64,000 nucleotides of DNA from Burkholderiales bacterium (lineage in GTDB: Bacteria > Pseudomonadota > Gammaproteobacteria > Burkholderiales > Usitatibacteraceae), in assembly GCA_025359985.1 (NCBI GenBank), contig JANYDB010000068.1, positions 62,001 through 126,000 of the forward strand, written 5' to 3'. The translations under genes and the position numbers were made by a program. The notes beneath the pieces were generated by a model. It saw nothing but the letters and a program-made list of their open reading frames with translations, did no database searches and was not told where the DNA came from. Positions 46,025 to 55,666 of the stretch are shown piece by piece. Each line of letters starts with the position of its first letter. Positions within the stretch are counted from its first letter, which is position 1.

Positions 46025-47008
46025 TCACGGTAATAATACCGTAGAGCCGGTGGTTTTTCGGGCTTCCAGATCGCGATGTGCCTGGGCAGCTTCGCGCAAT
46101 GGGTAGGTTTGGTTAATCTCGACCTTCACCACACCGCGTCCGACGACATCGAATAACTCGTCTGCCGTGGCGACTAAATCTTCACGCGTAGCCACATAGG
46201 TGTCGAGCGTGGGGCGCGATACAAAAAGTGAGCCTTTGGCGGCGAGTAAGCCCAAATCAAGGGGATCAACCTTGCCGGAAGCATTGCCAAATAGTGCGAC
46301 CAATCCGCGCGGACGCACACAATCCAGTGATTTCAAAAACGTATCCTTGCCCACGCCGTCATAAACCACATCGCATTTTTTGCCCTCGGTGATTTCAGCA
46401 ACACGCGCCACAAAATCCTCGGTTGAATAGTTGATCACATGATCGCAGCCATGGGCGCTGGCAAGCCGCGCCTTCTCATTGCTGCCGACTGTACCGATGA
46501 CGGTTGCCCCTAAATGTTTTACCCACTGGCACAGCATCAAACCAACACCGCCAGCGGCGGCATGAAACAAAATAGTATCGCCCGGCTTGACGCGGTAGGT
46601 GCGACGAATCAGATATTGCGCGGTCATACCTTTGAGCATGATGGAAGCGGCCTGCTGATCCGTAACATTAGCCGGAATTTTTACAACCCGATGTGCGGGC
46701 ATCAAACGTACTTCCGCGTAAGCGCCAATCGGTGATGATGCGTAGGCAACGCGATCGCCCACCGCGATATCGAGAACATCACTAGCGACAGCGTCGACTA
46801 TGCCTGCACCTTCGCGGCCCAGCACCGAGGGCAACGCGATGTTGTACAGCCCTGAACGGTGATAGGTGTCGATATAGTTTAATCCAATCGCAGTGTGCCT
46901 GATGCGCACCTCGCCTGGGCCAGGTGCGCCGACCTCAAGCGCCTCCCACCTCATGACCTCAGGGCCGCCATGTTCATGAATACGGATTGCATGCGTTAGG
47001 TTGGTCAT
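46025..47008 (-). CDS. NADPH:quinone oxidoreductase (zeta-crystallin-like, MDR family)
   Basis: A zinc-free medium-chain reductase of 327 residues. It starts THAIRIHEHGGPEVMRWEALEVG, has GLNYIDTYHRSGLY, the Rossmann motif HAAAGGVGLMLCQWVKHLGATVIGTVGSNEKA and the C-terminal VKVEINQTYPLREAAQAHRDLEARKTTGSTVL. Strong AGGAAA precedes the ATG at 47008. It reduces quinones one electron at a time. It lies 19 bases after cca. Confidence 0.92.
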   Translation of the reverse strand: MTNLTHAIRIHEHGGPEVMRWEALEVGAPGPGEVRIRHTAIGLNYIDTYHRSGLYNIALPSVLGREGAGIVDAVASDVLDIAVGDRVAYASSPIGAYAEVRLMPAHRVVKIPANVTDQQAASIMLKGMTAQYLIRRTYRVKPGDTILFHAAAGGVGLMLCQWVKHLGATVIGTVGSNEKARLASAHGCDHVINYSTEDFVARVAEITEGKKCDVVYDGVGKDTFLKSLDCVRPRGLVALFGNASGKVDPLDLGLLAAKGSLFVSRPTLDTYVATREDLVATADELFDVVGRGVVKVEINQTYPLREAAQAHRDLEARKTTGSTVLLP

Positions 47009-47027
47009 AGCGGTTTCCTGGGTTCGT

Positions 47028-48251
47028 CTATCCGGGCTTGTCAACAAATCGCTGCAGAAGATTTAATTTGGCGAGGCGCATCGCCTCCGCAATCAGCTGA
47101 GGCTGTACCGATTTTGCCACGACTCCCTGATCCAGCGATTGCAGCTGCGATAACGCAGCCTGCAAATAACCCTGCTGCAAATAAGGCGCATCGGCAAACC
47201 CTAAACGACCCTGATGATCGCATCTGCAGGTATCGAGCAATTGCGTAAACCGCGCCGGACGCCGTAGCGCATCGGTGCCGTCCAATAGCGCCAACAATCC
47301 TGCGGCATCAAGTGACAGCGCAGCATGCACCTCACCATGCCAACGTGCCGCCATCACCCCAAGATCATGGCAATCGCCGGGTACGCGCAACCGTTCGCAA
47401 AGCTGATTCACGAGCTTAACGCTTTGTATTTCATGATGCGGATGATGTGGCAAATACTGGGTTGGCGTCACGCCTTTGCCGAGATCATGGGTTAGGGCGG
47501 CGAAGCGGATGGGCAGCGCGGCCTGCTGCTGCGCGGCGGCCTGCAGCACCATCATCACGTGCCGACCTGTATCGACTTCGGGATGCGAATCTATGGACTG
47601 CGGCACACCAAATAATTTATCAACTTCTGGTAACAACCGTTGCAGCGCACCGCATGTGCGCAGCACCTCGAACATGCGTGAGGGAGTCGCTTCCATCAGG
47701 CCGCGCGCCAGTTCCTGCCAGACCCGTTCGGGCACTAGGTGATCAATTTCCCCGTTGCTGACCATGCTGCGCATTAGCGCCATGGTTTCTTCTGCCACCG
47801 TAAAACCGAGACCCGCAAAGCGCGCCGCGAAACGGGCCACGCGTAAAATTCGCACCGGGTCTTCGCTGAACGCATCGCTAACATGACGCAATAATTTATG
47901 GTGTAAATCGGCCTCGCCGCTGTACGGGTCAAGCAGATGCCCGTGTTGATCACGCGCCATCGCGTTGATTGTCAAATCGCGTCGGCGTAAATCCTGTTCG
48001 AGCGTCACATTGGTGGCGGTATGAAAGACAAAGCCTTTGTAGCCCGGTGCGGTCTTGCGTTCGGTGCGAGCAAGCGCGTATTCCTCGTGCGTTTGGGGAT
48101 GTAGGAATACCGGAAAATCAGCGCCTACTGCGGTATAGCCTGCTGCCAGCATTTGCTCAATACTTGCGCCTACCACCACGTAGTCGCGATCCTGCACCGG
48201 CGGTCCGAGCAATTCATCGCGCACCGCGCCGCCGACGAGATAGATTTTCAT
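47028..48251 (-). CDS. cca: Multifunctional CCA-adding tRNA nucleotidyltransferase
   Basis: A class II CCA enzyme of 407 residues with a C-terminal HD phosphohydrolase domain. The nucleotidyltransferase head is KIYLVGGAVRDELLGPPVQDRDYVVVGA, followed by the catalytic RRDLTINAMA and EDPVRILRVARFAARF. The HD motif is in ALTHDLGKGVTPTQYLPHHPHHE. I start at 48251 (MKIYLVGG); a frame start seven residues earlier is possible. This is the E. coli-type enzyme that also has phosphatase and 2',3'-cyclic phosphodiesterase activity. Confidence 0.95.
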   Translation of the reverse strand: MKIYLVGGAVRDELLGPPVQDRDYVVVGASIEQMLAAGYTAVGADFPVFLHPQTHEEYALARTERKTAPGYKGFVFHTATNVTLEQDLRRRDLTINAMARDQHGHLLDPYSGEADLHHKLLRHVSDAFSEDPVRILRVARFAARFAGLGFTVAEETMALMRSMVSNGEIDHLVPERVWQELARGLMEATPSRMFEVLRTCGALQRLLPEVDKLFGVPQSIDSHPEVDTGRHVMMVLQAAAQQQAALPIRFAALTHDLGKGVTPTQYLPHHPHHEIQSVKLVNQLCERLRVPGDCHDLGVMAARWHGEVHAALSLDAAGLLALLDGTDALRRPARFTQLLDTCRCDHQGRLGFADAPYLQQGYLQAALSQLQSLDQGVVAKSVQPQLIAEAMRLAKLNLLQRFVDKPG

Positions 48252-48347
48252 GCAGTGATCACGCGCAGGCAAATCAACGAGGAAATATACAAACTCGTTA
48301 TCTGGTGCGGAGTTTGAGGTAAAAATGCCCCAAGACGCCCTTCCAGC

Positions 48348-49037
48348 CTACGGTTTGATAGCGAAATTGTAAGGTTCATCATCGGCGACGAATTCTATTT
48401 CTGCCATGGCGTCGGCAATCCATGCCGCCACGCCAAGCGCTGTTTTGACGGCTTCGCAATAGGCCACAGTGTCTTGCGCCAGCTTCGGTTGATAAGTGGC
48501 AAAGCGCATCACCACCGGCGCGAACATGGCGTCGGCGGCTGAGAAATCACCAAATAAAAATGGCGACGATGTTCTGGTCCCAAAATTTTCGCGAACATCG
48601 CGCCATAGCGCTTCAATGCGAGCGATGTTGGTAGCTACCTCAGGTGTCATGCCAAGGCCGGGTAATCGGGCGCGAATATTCATCGGCATTGCAGTGCGCA
48701 GCGGACGAAACCCCGCATGCATTTCGGCCACCATGCAGCGCGCACAATTGCGCGCATGTGCATCACGCGGCCAAATCGGCAGGTGCGGATACCATTCGGC
48801 GATGGCCTCGATAATGGCGGTGGATTCCCACGTGGCTTTACCGCTGCCAGGACGGCCATTCCACAGCACCGGCACCATGCGCGACGGGGAGTAACGCGAT
48901 AAAAAATCATCCCACTCGCGGCTATTAAATTTCAACATCACTTCTTCAAACTCAATATCGAATTGTTTGAGCAACACCCAGGGCCGCATTGACCATGAGG
49001 AATAATTTTTATTGGCAATAACCAGACTGAGAGACAT
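48348..49037 (-). CDS. Glutathione S-transferase family protein
   Basis: A 229-residue cytosolic GST. The thioredoxin-like N-domain starts LVIANKNYSSWSMRPWVLLKQFDIEFEEV, with the likely catalytic Ser in SSWSMRPW, and has VPVLW and ESTAIIEAIAEWYP for glutathione binding. The helical C-domain has LFGDFSAADAMFAPVVMRF. It belongs to the family often found between an NDUFA9-like gene and cca in Burkholderiales, as here. Substrate unknown. Confidence 0.88.
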   Translation of the reverse strand: MSLSLVIANKNYSSWSMRPWVLLKQFDIEFEEVMLKFNSREWDDFLSRYSPSRMVPVLWNGRPGSGKATWESTAIIEAIAEWYPHLPIWPRDAHARNCARCMVAEMHAGFRPLRTAMPMNIRARLPGLGMTPEVATNIARIEALWRDVRENFGTRTSSPFLFGDFSAADAMFAPVVMRFATYQPKLAQDTVAYCEAVKTALGVAAWIADAMAEIEFVADDEPYNFAIKP

Positions 49038-49089
49038 GATTGTTTTCGGTTGCTATAGATGAAAACTTCTGAGGAAAGTGTGGCAAAAA

Positions 49090-50022
49090 CTAATCGCCGC
49101 GAAAGCGCGGATACTGTGCGCGGCCCACGTTGCTTTTCAAGTAACCACGCACCGTGCTTTCCATATCGTTGACAGGTCCGAACAGCGCGGGAAAGGGGAT
49201 TGTCGAGGTGCTCGGTACCTGCATCGAACGAAGGTTATCGCGGGTAATTAATTTGCCGGGCAAATGTTCAAAAACTGCCGCTTGCAATATCGATAAGCTG
49301 GTGGGTAAGCCGATCACCGCGCGAGCTTTGCCGGATAGGCCGATGATAAATTCGACCAATTCCTTCAAGCTATAAACCTGCGGCCCGACTAGTGGATAGG
49401 TCTTGCCTTCAGTCTCATAGGTTTCAATACTGATAGCGATAGCGCGGGCCACATCACCTACCCAGACCGGCTGAAATTTTGCATCCGGCGAGCCCAACGG
49501 AATCACGGGGAAGAATTTGATGAGACCCATGAACATATTGAGAAACGCATCGTGCTCGCCAAATATCACCGATGGCTGGAACATCGTGACTTTGAGTAGC
49601 GGATGAGCTTTGGCTATCGCCCACACGGCCGCTTCACCGCGTCCGCGCGACTGCAGATATTGGCTCGGGCCATTAATATCAGCATTGAGCGCACTCATCT
49701 GGATTAAACGCGGCACACCTGCCTGCACACAAATTTTCGCAACGCGTTTGGGGAACGCCGCATGCTCACGTTCAAAATCGCCATGCAAAATACCGACGAG
49801 ATTAATCACCGCATCATGCTGTTTAGCCAAATTTAGCAGGGTGGTTTCATCATGAATATCGGCTTCGACAATATCGACGGTGGGTAGCATCAATAAATGT
49901 TTGGCGCGTTTAAGCAGGCGGGTCGGTACCGTTACAAAATAGCCGCGCGCGATGAGTTGTTCGGCAACACAGGTGCCGACGAATCCGGAGCCGCCTAGCA
50001 GCAATATTTTTTTAATGATCAT
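49090..50022 (-). CDS. Complex I NDUFA9-like NAD(P)-binding protein
   Basis: An atypical short-chain dehydrogenase of 310 residues (extended SDR). Dinucleotide motif LLLGGSGFVGTCVAEQLIARGY, then VINLVGILHGDFE and RLIQMSALNADINGPSQYLQSRGRGEAAV. The usual YxxxK is weakened to YLQSRGRGE, as in NDUFA9 relatives, so it may bind cofactor without catalysis. In mitochondria the homologue is a structural subunit of complex I; in bacteria it is encoded apart from nuo genes. Slt lies immediately upstream. Confidence 0.85.
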   Translation of the reverse strand: MIIKKILLLGGSGFVGTCVAEQLIARGYFVTVPTRLLKRAKHLLMLPTVDIVEADIHDETTLLNLAKQHDAVINLVGILHGDFEREHAAFPKRVAKICVQAGVPRLIQMSALNADINGPSQYLQSRGRGEAAVWAIAKAHPLLKVTMFQPSVIFGEHDAFLNMFMGLIKFFPVIPLGSPDAKFQPVWVGDVARAIAISIETYETEGKTYPLVGPQVYSLKELVEFIIGLSGKARAVIGLPTSLSILQAAVFEHLPGKLITRDNLRSMQVPSTSTIPFPALFGPVNDMESTVRGYLKSNVGRAQYPRFRGD

Positions 50023-50058
50023 GGCTAAATTAGGGTGCTATGTAAGGTTATGCAGGGT

Positions 50059-52254
50059 TTATTTAAGTGCAGAGGTGTCAGTTGCAGGTGCGGCAATATC
50101 AGCTTTGGCGTCTGCTGTGTTGTCAGGTGCCAAAGCCTGGCTGCTGCTGGGAATACGTGCGGTGTTAGTGCTGCTGCCGTTGCTACCGCGCGGGCTATTA
50201 CGTCCTGGCACCATGCCCATGATGTTCGTCAACGTCATCGGGGCAGCGCCGAAACGATTGCGGTAATACCATTTATTGGTCATGACCTTTTTGACGTAGT
50301 CGCGAGTTTCGGCAAACGGAATTGTTTCGGCATAAATAGCACCTTCCAGCGGGCTCTCGGCGCGCCAACGGCGGGCGCGTCCGGGCCCCGCGTTGTAGGC
50401 CGCCGTAGCCAATACCGGATGCCCTAAATCCTCCAGCACATGACGTAAATAAAAAGTGCCCAGGTTTAAATTGATTGGCACATCCAGCGCCCGACCGGAC
50501 GAAAAATCCTTCAGGCCCATTTGCTTGGCAACCCAGCTTGCGGTAGCGGGCATTAGCTGCATCAGCCCCATCGCGCCGACGCGTGATTTTGCATCCGCCA
50601 TGAAACGGCTTTCCTGCCGGATCAGGCCATAAACCCAAGCCTCATCAAGCTGCTGGTTGCTGGCGCTGGGCTGCAAACTATCGCGGTATGGGATCGGAAA
50701 GCGCTGCGAAAAATCATGCAGCGCCAGCGTGCGATCCGCGGCACTGATGGCGCGGTCCGGAATATTGTTGCGGCGCGCCACTTCAGCCGCAGCAAGTAAT
50801 TCCAGATCATTAAAATTGCGCGTGGTGATAGCCCATTCACGCACCCCTTCCGGCTTTAATTCTAGCCGATAGAGTGCCAGCACCCGCTGCATGCCCGGCC
50901 GTAAAGTCATGGCATCAACTTCAGCCACGGTTGGCTTGTAGCCTTGCCAATTGGGGTGCGCGGCAATGCCCAGTTCTTCTGCCGACAGCAAGGCGTAGAA
51001 ATTATTCTCGCGAGCCAAGGATTCCTTCAAGCTCCGGGCTAATTCGGCGCTGCCTTCAAACGGTTTTTTTTCATATGCGCGTGCTAACCAATAACGCCAC
51101 GAAGGCTCACGTTTTTCGGCACTCGACATCATTTGAATCGTTTCGCGTACCTGCAGCCAATTGCCGGCACGAAGTGCGGCGCGGGTTTTCCAGGCGGCTT
51201 GGGTGTCATTGAGCAGCGGATCTTCGGCGCGTTGAAACCAGCTTAAGGTGGCGGGCTCGTGCTGCATGCCGCCGTAAAGTCCTATTTCGGCCCATGCGTA
51301 ATTGCGATCACTTGCGCTCAACTGGCTGGCCTGTTTTTCGAGTAGTTCTGCGGCTCGGCTGGCATCGCTGCGAGCGAGACGTGCAAGCGCATAAAGATAC
51401 AGCTCAACCGAGGCCTGAGAAGTCGGGTCTGCTCGTTCATGCAGCAGATAACGGTTGGCATCCAGATTGATGGCGGCGGTGGTGCGCTCGAAGCTGGCGG
51501 GCAACGTCTTCAGCAATGCGGCGCTGCGACGTGCATCGTTAACCTGATTGTTTTCCAACAATACGCGCACTCGCCGCCAAATATCACTGCTGGATAGGCC
51601 ATTGGCTGAATAGATACTTTGAAACACGGCATAGCAAACGCCAGGAGCGGCTTTGCCAGCATTCCAGGCGGCGCGCGCTTCGGCCACGGTATCGCGGTCA
51701 GTCGCGCCGTTTTGCAGCAGCCGATAGCGCCATGTTTGACAGGTGATCTCGGCGTCATCCCCTACCATTTGGGGCAGCGCTGCGTTAAATAGTGACCATT
51801 GCCCCAGATTGCCTAAAATCTTTAGCCAGTCGCGGCGCAAACTATCCGCAATCGGCGTATCCGCATTCGAGGCGATGAAGCTCTGGATCTCCGCTGCTTG
51901 TGTTACCGCGAAGCCGCTTGTGCTGGCTAAATTGGCCGACAGCCACCAGTAAGTGACGTAAGGCGCTAGCGGATGAGCATAAGTGAGTGGGTAGCGCGGG
52001 GCTAATTTGGCACGCGCTAGGTCGAGGGCTCTGAGATCGCGGCGATCAAAAGCTTTTTTTGCCGCCAGCACTTCGAAATCAAGGGCCGCAACGCCGGGGG
52101 AGGGGGATACTGATGATGATTTTAATCCAATTTGTGCCGCCGCCGCCGTCGGCAGGATCGACTCAATACGTTGCGCAAAGCTGCTGCTGCACCACCATAA
52201 AAAAATGAGTGCTATAGATTGCATCAAGAGTTGGTACGAAACTGGAGTGTGCAT
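50059..52254 (-). CDS. slt: Soluble lytic murein transglycosylase (Slt70 family)
   Basis: A periplasmic enzyme of 731 residues that cleaves peptidoglycan strands to 1,6-anhydro ends. A signal peptide (LMQSIALIFLWWCSSSFAQ) is followed by a long alpha-helical superhelix (U and L domains). The catalytic SLT domain is near residue 555: QESRFMADAKSRVGAMGLMQLMPATASWVA with the acid Glu in QESRF, then FYLRHVLEDLGHPVLATAAYNAGPGRARRW. The start at 52254 is the most plausible; 52224 is an alternative. The last 50 residues are Ser/Ala-rich and probably disordered. Confidence 0.93.
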   Translation of the reverse strand: MHTPVSYQLLMQSIALIFLWWCSSSFAQRIESILPTAAAAQIGLKSSSVSPSPGVAALDFEVLAAKKAFDRRDLRALDLARAKLAPRYPLTYAHPLAPYVTYWWLSANLASTSGFAVTQAAEIQSFIASNADTPIADSLRRDWLKILGNLGQWSLFNAALPQMVGDDAEITCQTWRYRLLQNGATDRDTVAEARAAWNAGKAAPGVCYAVFQSIYSANGLSSSDIWRRVRVLLENNQVNDARRSAALLKTLPASFERTTAAINLDANRYLLHERADPTSQASVELYLYALARLARSDASRAAELLEKQASQLSASDRNYAWAEIGLYGGMQHEPATLSWFQRAEDPLLNDTQAAWKTRAALRAGNWLQVRETIQMMSSAEKREPSWRYWLARAYEKKPFEGSAELARSLKESLARENNFYALLSAEELGIAAHPNWQGYKPTVAEVDAMTLRPGMQRVLALYRLELKPEGVREWAITTRNFNDLELLAAAEVARRNNIPDRAISAADRTLALHDFSQRFPIPYRDSLQPSASNQQLDEAWVYGLIRQESRFMADAKSRVGAMGLMQLMPATASWVAKQMGLKDFSSGRALDVPINLNLGTFYLRHVLEDLGHPVLATAAYNAGPGRARRWRAESPLEGAIYAETIPFAETRDYVKKVMTNKWYYRNRFGAAPMTLTNIMGMVPGRNSPRGSNGSSTNTARIPSSSQALAPDNTADAKADIAAPATDTSALK

Positions 52255-52502
52255 GTTGGTCTGATCATTCAATATGCAAGAGGTATGCAATGTGTATAAC
52301 GTATGAAGTTCAAAACGGACTGGTTTGATATCAAGATATTATTTTATAGTCAATGGCATGGTTATGTTTGTTTCATTGCTAGGCGCTCTGTATCCTGCAA
52401 CTTATCGTTCACTGCACGACCCAGGGCGTTGCTCGTTATATTTTAGCTGAATGATGTTTTGACCTTCAGCTTCACCCGTTAATTCATCAATAAATAAAAA
52501 TT

Positions 52503-53201
52503 ATGGACTTATTTGCCACTGCCTTCACCACCGCCTTCTGGTCGGCCCTGCTTAAAATTATCGGCATTAACATCGTCTTGTCAGGTGACAACGCCGTGGT
52601 GATTGCATTGGCCGCGCGCAGTTTGCCTGCCGATCAGCAGAAAAAAGCCATTTTTTGGGGCAGCGGTGCTGCCATTATCATGCGTATTATTTTGACTATT
52701 TTTGCGGTCAAGCTGCTGGCCTTGCCGTGGCTAAAAATTATCGGCGCGTTATTGTTGATATGGATCGGCATCAAGCTGCTGGTGCCGGAGGATGAAGACG
52801 ACGACAGCGTGCAAAGCCATGCCCACCTGGGCGCGGCGATTAAAACGATTTTGATCGCCGATTTGGTGATGAGCCTGGACAATGTGATCGGGGTTGCCGC
52901 CGCCGCGAAGGACGATATTTTGCTGCTGACGCTGGGTTTGGCTATTAGTATTCCGCTGATTATTTTTGCCAGCACGGTGCTGTTAAAAGTGATGGAGCGT
53001 TTCCCGCTCATCATCATGGTGGGCGCGGCCCTGCTGGGATTTGTGGCCGGCGAAATGGCCATAACGGATCCGATTGATAAACACTGGATCGAACAAAATG
53101 CCGCGTGGATGGAATATGCCATGCCGACTTTTTGCGCATTGTTGGTGGTGGGCGTTGGCACGATGCTGGCTAGACGGCATCGGCAATTGCGGTTGCCGTA
53201 A
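52503..53201 (+). CDS. TerC/YjbE family integral membrane protein
   Basis: A 232-residue membrane protein with about seven helices. The two inverted-repeat motifs of the family are clear: INIVLSGDNAVVIALAARSL (helix 1) and LIADLVMSLDNVIGVAAAA (helix 4), whose Asp-Asn pairs line a metal site. A short acidic loop (PEDEDDDS) separates the halves. Members export Mn or Ca. I see no yybP-ykoY riboswitch in the 200 bases upstream. The gene is separate from the C1 cluster that follows. Confidence 0.9.
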   Translation: MDLFATAFTTAFWSALLKIIGINIVLSGDNAVVIALAARSLPADQQKKAIFWGSGAAIIMRIILTIFAVKLLALPWLKIIGALLLIWIGIKLLVPEDEDDDSVQSHAHLGAAIKTILIADLVMSLDNVIGVAAAAKDDILLLTLGLAISIPLIIFASTVLLKVMERFPLIIMVGAALLGFVAGEMAITDPIDKHWIEQNAAWMEYAMPTFCALLVVGVGTMLARRHRQLRLP

Positions 53202-53362
53202 CCTGGTTGTTTTATCAACACCTCAGGCTATTTATGCCGCGTTAGAAGCGGTCAGCGCCATGATGATATTAATCAAGATAAAAAAATATCGATGCGAGCA
53301 AAATTGATTTGCTGATAAAAGATATTTTTAAAATAGGTATTCATTCTGAGGTGCAAATTTAA

Positions 53363-54640
53363 ATGGATGCAGCCGTGAGTAGTGCCGGGAAGCCGTTGAT
53401 TAACCGCTGGCTTCAGCTTTTTCTAGGCATTGTCTGCATGGCGATGATTGCCAATCTGCAATACGGTTGGACGTTGTTTGTAAATCCGCTTGACGCTAAA
53501 TACGGTTGGGGCAAGGCGGCTATTCAAGTGGCTTTTTTCATTTTTGTCCTAACTGAAACTTGGCTAGTGCCGGTCGAGGGTTACTTGGTTGATAAATTTG
53601 GCCCTCGCCCTGTAGTGATGTGGGGAGGTATTTTGGTCGGTATCGCGTGGGTAATGAATGCGTACGCTAATTCGCTAGCGATGCTTTACATCGCCGCCGC
53701 CATTGGTGGCGTGGGTGCTGGCGCAGTCTATGGTACCTGCGTAGGCAACGCGCTGAAATGGTTTCCTGATCGCCGCGGTCTGGCAGCAGGCTTGACTGCA
53801 GCTGGGTTTGGGATGGGCTCTGCGCTGACCATTATTCCGATTCAGGCGATTATCAAAACCAGCGGTTATGAAGCCGCATTTTTATACTTCGGAATTGGTC
53901 AAGGCGTGATCGTTTTTTTGCTTTCGTTTGGTTTGTTGGCTCCCCATAAATCGGATGTTCCGGAGGCGGTTGTTTTAATCCAGACCAAGCGCGATTTTAA
54001 ATGGCAGGAAATGATCAAGACGCCGGTGTTCTGGATAATGTATGCCATGTTTGTGATGATGGCTGCAGGCGGTTTGATGGCCACCGCGCAGTTGGGCCCG
54101 ATTGCGAAAGATTTACACATTGCTGATGTGCCGGTATCCATCCTCGGCCTGACTTTACCGGCGTTGACTTTTGCCTTGACGATTGACCGGGTATTGAATG
54201 GGGTTACACGCCCCTTCTTTGGCTGGGTGTCAGATCATATTGGGCGTGAAAACACCATGTTCATCGCCTTTGGGATTGAGGCCATTGGCATTGTCATGCT
54301 GGCGCAATTTGGCGCAGACCCGCTTCTATTTGTGCTGCTGACGGGTTTGGTGTTTTTTGCGTGGGGTGAAATCTATAGCCTGTTCCCGGCAACTTGTGCC
54401 GATACTTATGGCTCCAAATTCGCGACGACGAACGCGGGATTGCTGTATACGGCAAAGGGCACAGCGGCGATAATAGTGCCGTTCACCAGCATGATTACGG
54501 CGTCAACAGGTAGTTGGCATGCGGTGTTTTATATGGCGGCTGGATTAAATGCCTTGGCTGCTGCGCTCGCACTGTTTGTGCTAAAACCATTGCGCACCAA
54601 AATGACTTTGAAAACCTCAACATCACGCCCAAGTGGGTAA
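53363..54640 (+). CDS. OFA family oxalate/formate-type antiporter (MFS)
   Basis: A 12-helix major facilitator of 425 residues, of the OFA (oxalate:formate antiporter) family. The start NRWLQLFLGIVCMAMIANLQYGWTLFV and LDAKYGWGKAAIQVAFFIFVLTETWLVPVEGYLVDKFGPRPVVMWGGIL contain the family pattern. GTCVGNALKWFPDRRGLAAGLTAAGFGMGSALTIIP is the loop 4-5 signature. Together with the frc-like gene downstream it suggests exchange of a dicarboxylate or hydroxy acid for formate. The substrate is not proven; OFA proteins carry many monocarboxylates. Confidence 0.88.
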   Translation: MDAAVSSAGKPLINRWLQLFLGIVCMAMIANLQYGWTLFVNPLDAKYGWGKAAIQVAFFIFVLTETWLVPVEGYLVDKFGPRPVVMWGGILVGIAWVMNAYANSLAMLYIAAAIGGVGAGAVYGTCVGNALKWFPDRRGLAAGLTAAGFGMGSALTIIPIQAIIKTSGYEAAFLYFGIGQGVIVFLLSFGLLAPHKSDVPEAVVLIQTKRDFKWQEMIKTPVFWIMYAMFVMMAAGGLMATAQLGPIAKDLHIADVPVSILGLTLPALTFALTIDRVLNGVTRPFFGWVSDHIGRENTMFIAFGIEAIGIVMLAQFGADPLLFVLLTGLVFFAWGEIYSLFPATCADTYGSKFATTNAGLLYTAKGTAAIIVPFTSMITASTGSWHAVFYMAAGLNALAAALALFVLKPLRTKMTLKTSTSRPSG

Positions 54641-54776
54641 TCTTTGCGCGAATAAAAAAATAGCGCGCATTCAAGATATCTAAAACTGTGTGGACGATAT
54701 TCTTTAATCGCAGCAGCAAAAAATATTCAGGTAATGGTCAAATTGTGTTCGGATCATGCGGCCGCGGGGCTTATTT

Positions 54777-55403
54777 TTACCGTGCCAAAATGGCTTGTAT
54801 TTTTCCTCGTTGCTTGAGGCGGGACATCGTCTCTGCAGACAAATTCAAGTGCGACGCCAATTCTTTCATCGGTACTCGTTCGTATAAATCAGGGTGTTTA
54901 CGCAAAAAGCGCTGGAGCCGTCCAGCCGCATCTAGCAGGTGCAGCGTGATGGTGTGTGACATGACTTCCGACATCAGGTGCATCACCTCATATTCAAAGT
55001 CGCCTTTGATTGCGGGATGGCGTTCGAGAAACTCTCCCCACGCTTCCATCGACAGTTTTGCCACCCGCGCTTTGGTCACTGATCGTATCGAGTAAGGTGC
55101 AGGAGTGCGCAGTTTCCAAGCTGCGTAGCTGGTATCCATATCGTCTTCTTTCGAAAAGCGCAAGATCATCTCTTTGCCTTCCTGATTCGCAACAACACGT
55201 TTCAAGATACCGTCCAGTACAAAATATTGCTCCATATCGTGATCGCCCTGGCCCAGCAGTAAATCGCCCTTCTTGCATTCAATGATTTCCAGCAGTTTTT
55301 CGAGTTCGGCGAAAATGCGTGGCTTCAGGGTGCGTAGTACGATATTGCGGGAAAGCTGAAGACGAATAAGGTCACGTTGTGGGTGGTTGCTGAGCAAAGT
55401 CAT
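54777..55403 (-). CDS. Crp/Fnr family transcriptional regulator without Fe-S cysteines
   Basis: A 208-residue regulator with an N-terminal cyclic-nucleotide-like beta roll (LLLGQGDHDMEQYFVLDGILKRVVANQEGKEMILRF), a dimer helix and a C-terminal winged helix ending LASHLNLSAETMSRLKQRGKI. The recognition helix has the FNR-type E..SR (ETMSR), which reads TTGAT half sites. Only one cysteine is seen in the N-terminal region, so it cannot hold the FNR [4Fe-4S] cluster. It is transcribed away from the ThDP gene and likely controls it. Inducer unknown. Confidence 0.85.
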   Translation of the reverse strand: MTLLSNHPQRDLIRLQLSRNIVLRTLKPRIFAELEKLLEIIECKKGDLLLGQGDHDMEQYFVLDGILKRVVANQEGKEMILRFSKEDDMDTSYAAWKLRTPAPYSIRSVTKARVAKLSMEAWGEFLERHPAIKGDFEYEVMHLMSEVMSHTITLHLLDAAGRLQRFLRKHPDLYERVPMKELASHLNLSAETMSRLKQRGKIQAILAR

Positions 55404-55430
55404 GACAAAGAGCAATCTAGAGAGGGTGGA

Positions 55431-55444
55431 TTGACAGGAATCAA
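55431..55444. promoter_or_regulatory. FNR/CRP-family binding box upstream of the regulator
   Basis: TTGAC-AGGA-ATCAA differs from the FNR consensus TTGAT-N4-ATCAA by one base. It lies 28 bases before the regulator's ATG and about 220 before the divergent ThDP gene. The regulator has the matching E..SR recognition helix, so autoregulation is likely. Confidence 0.55.
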
Positions 55445-55589
55445 GGCGTGCGCGGAGTAGCGTTTTTATGATGTTACTGGTTATTCAAAGTAACGTATTT
55501 TGCCGAGCAATTTACATCGGCTGCGCAGATTTTCATAACAGATATATGCAATGCAATATTGTGCCAATCTTTACTGACCAAATTCATCA

Positions 55590-55610
55590 CTCAATGTATC
55601 AGGCATTGAG
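55590..55610 (+). promoter_or_regulatory. Inverted repeat in the leader of the ThDP enzyme gene
   Basis: CTCAATG (55590-55596), seven bases, CATTGAG (55604-55610): perfect 7-base arms about 57 bases before the start codon. It could be an operator or a leader hairpin. There is no T-run. Confidence 0.35.
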
Positions 55611-55666
55611 CTAATAATAAGCGCATGACTTCGCGGTGCGCACTATCAGGAAAAAGGAGTGAGAAA

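Noticed and set aside
52291-52502. Mn riboswitch (yybP-ykoY) before the TerC-like gene
   Set aside because: I could not find the conserved core bases in this AT-rich leader.
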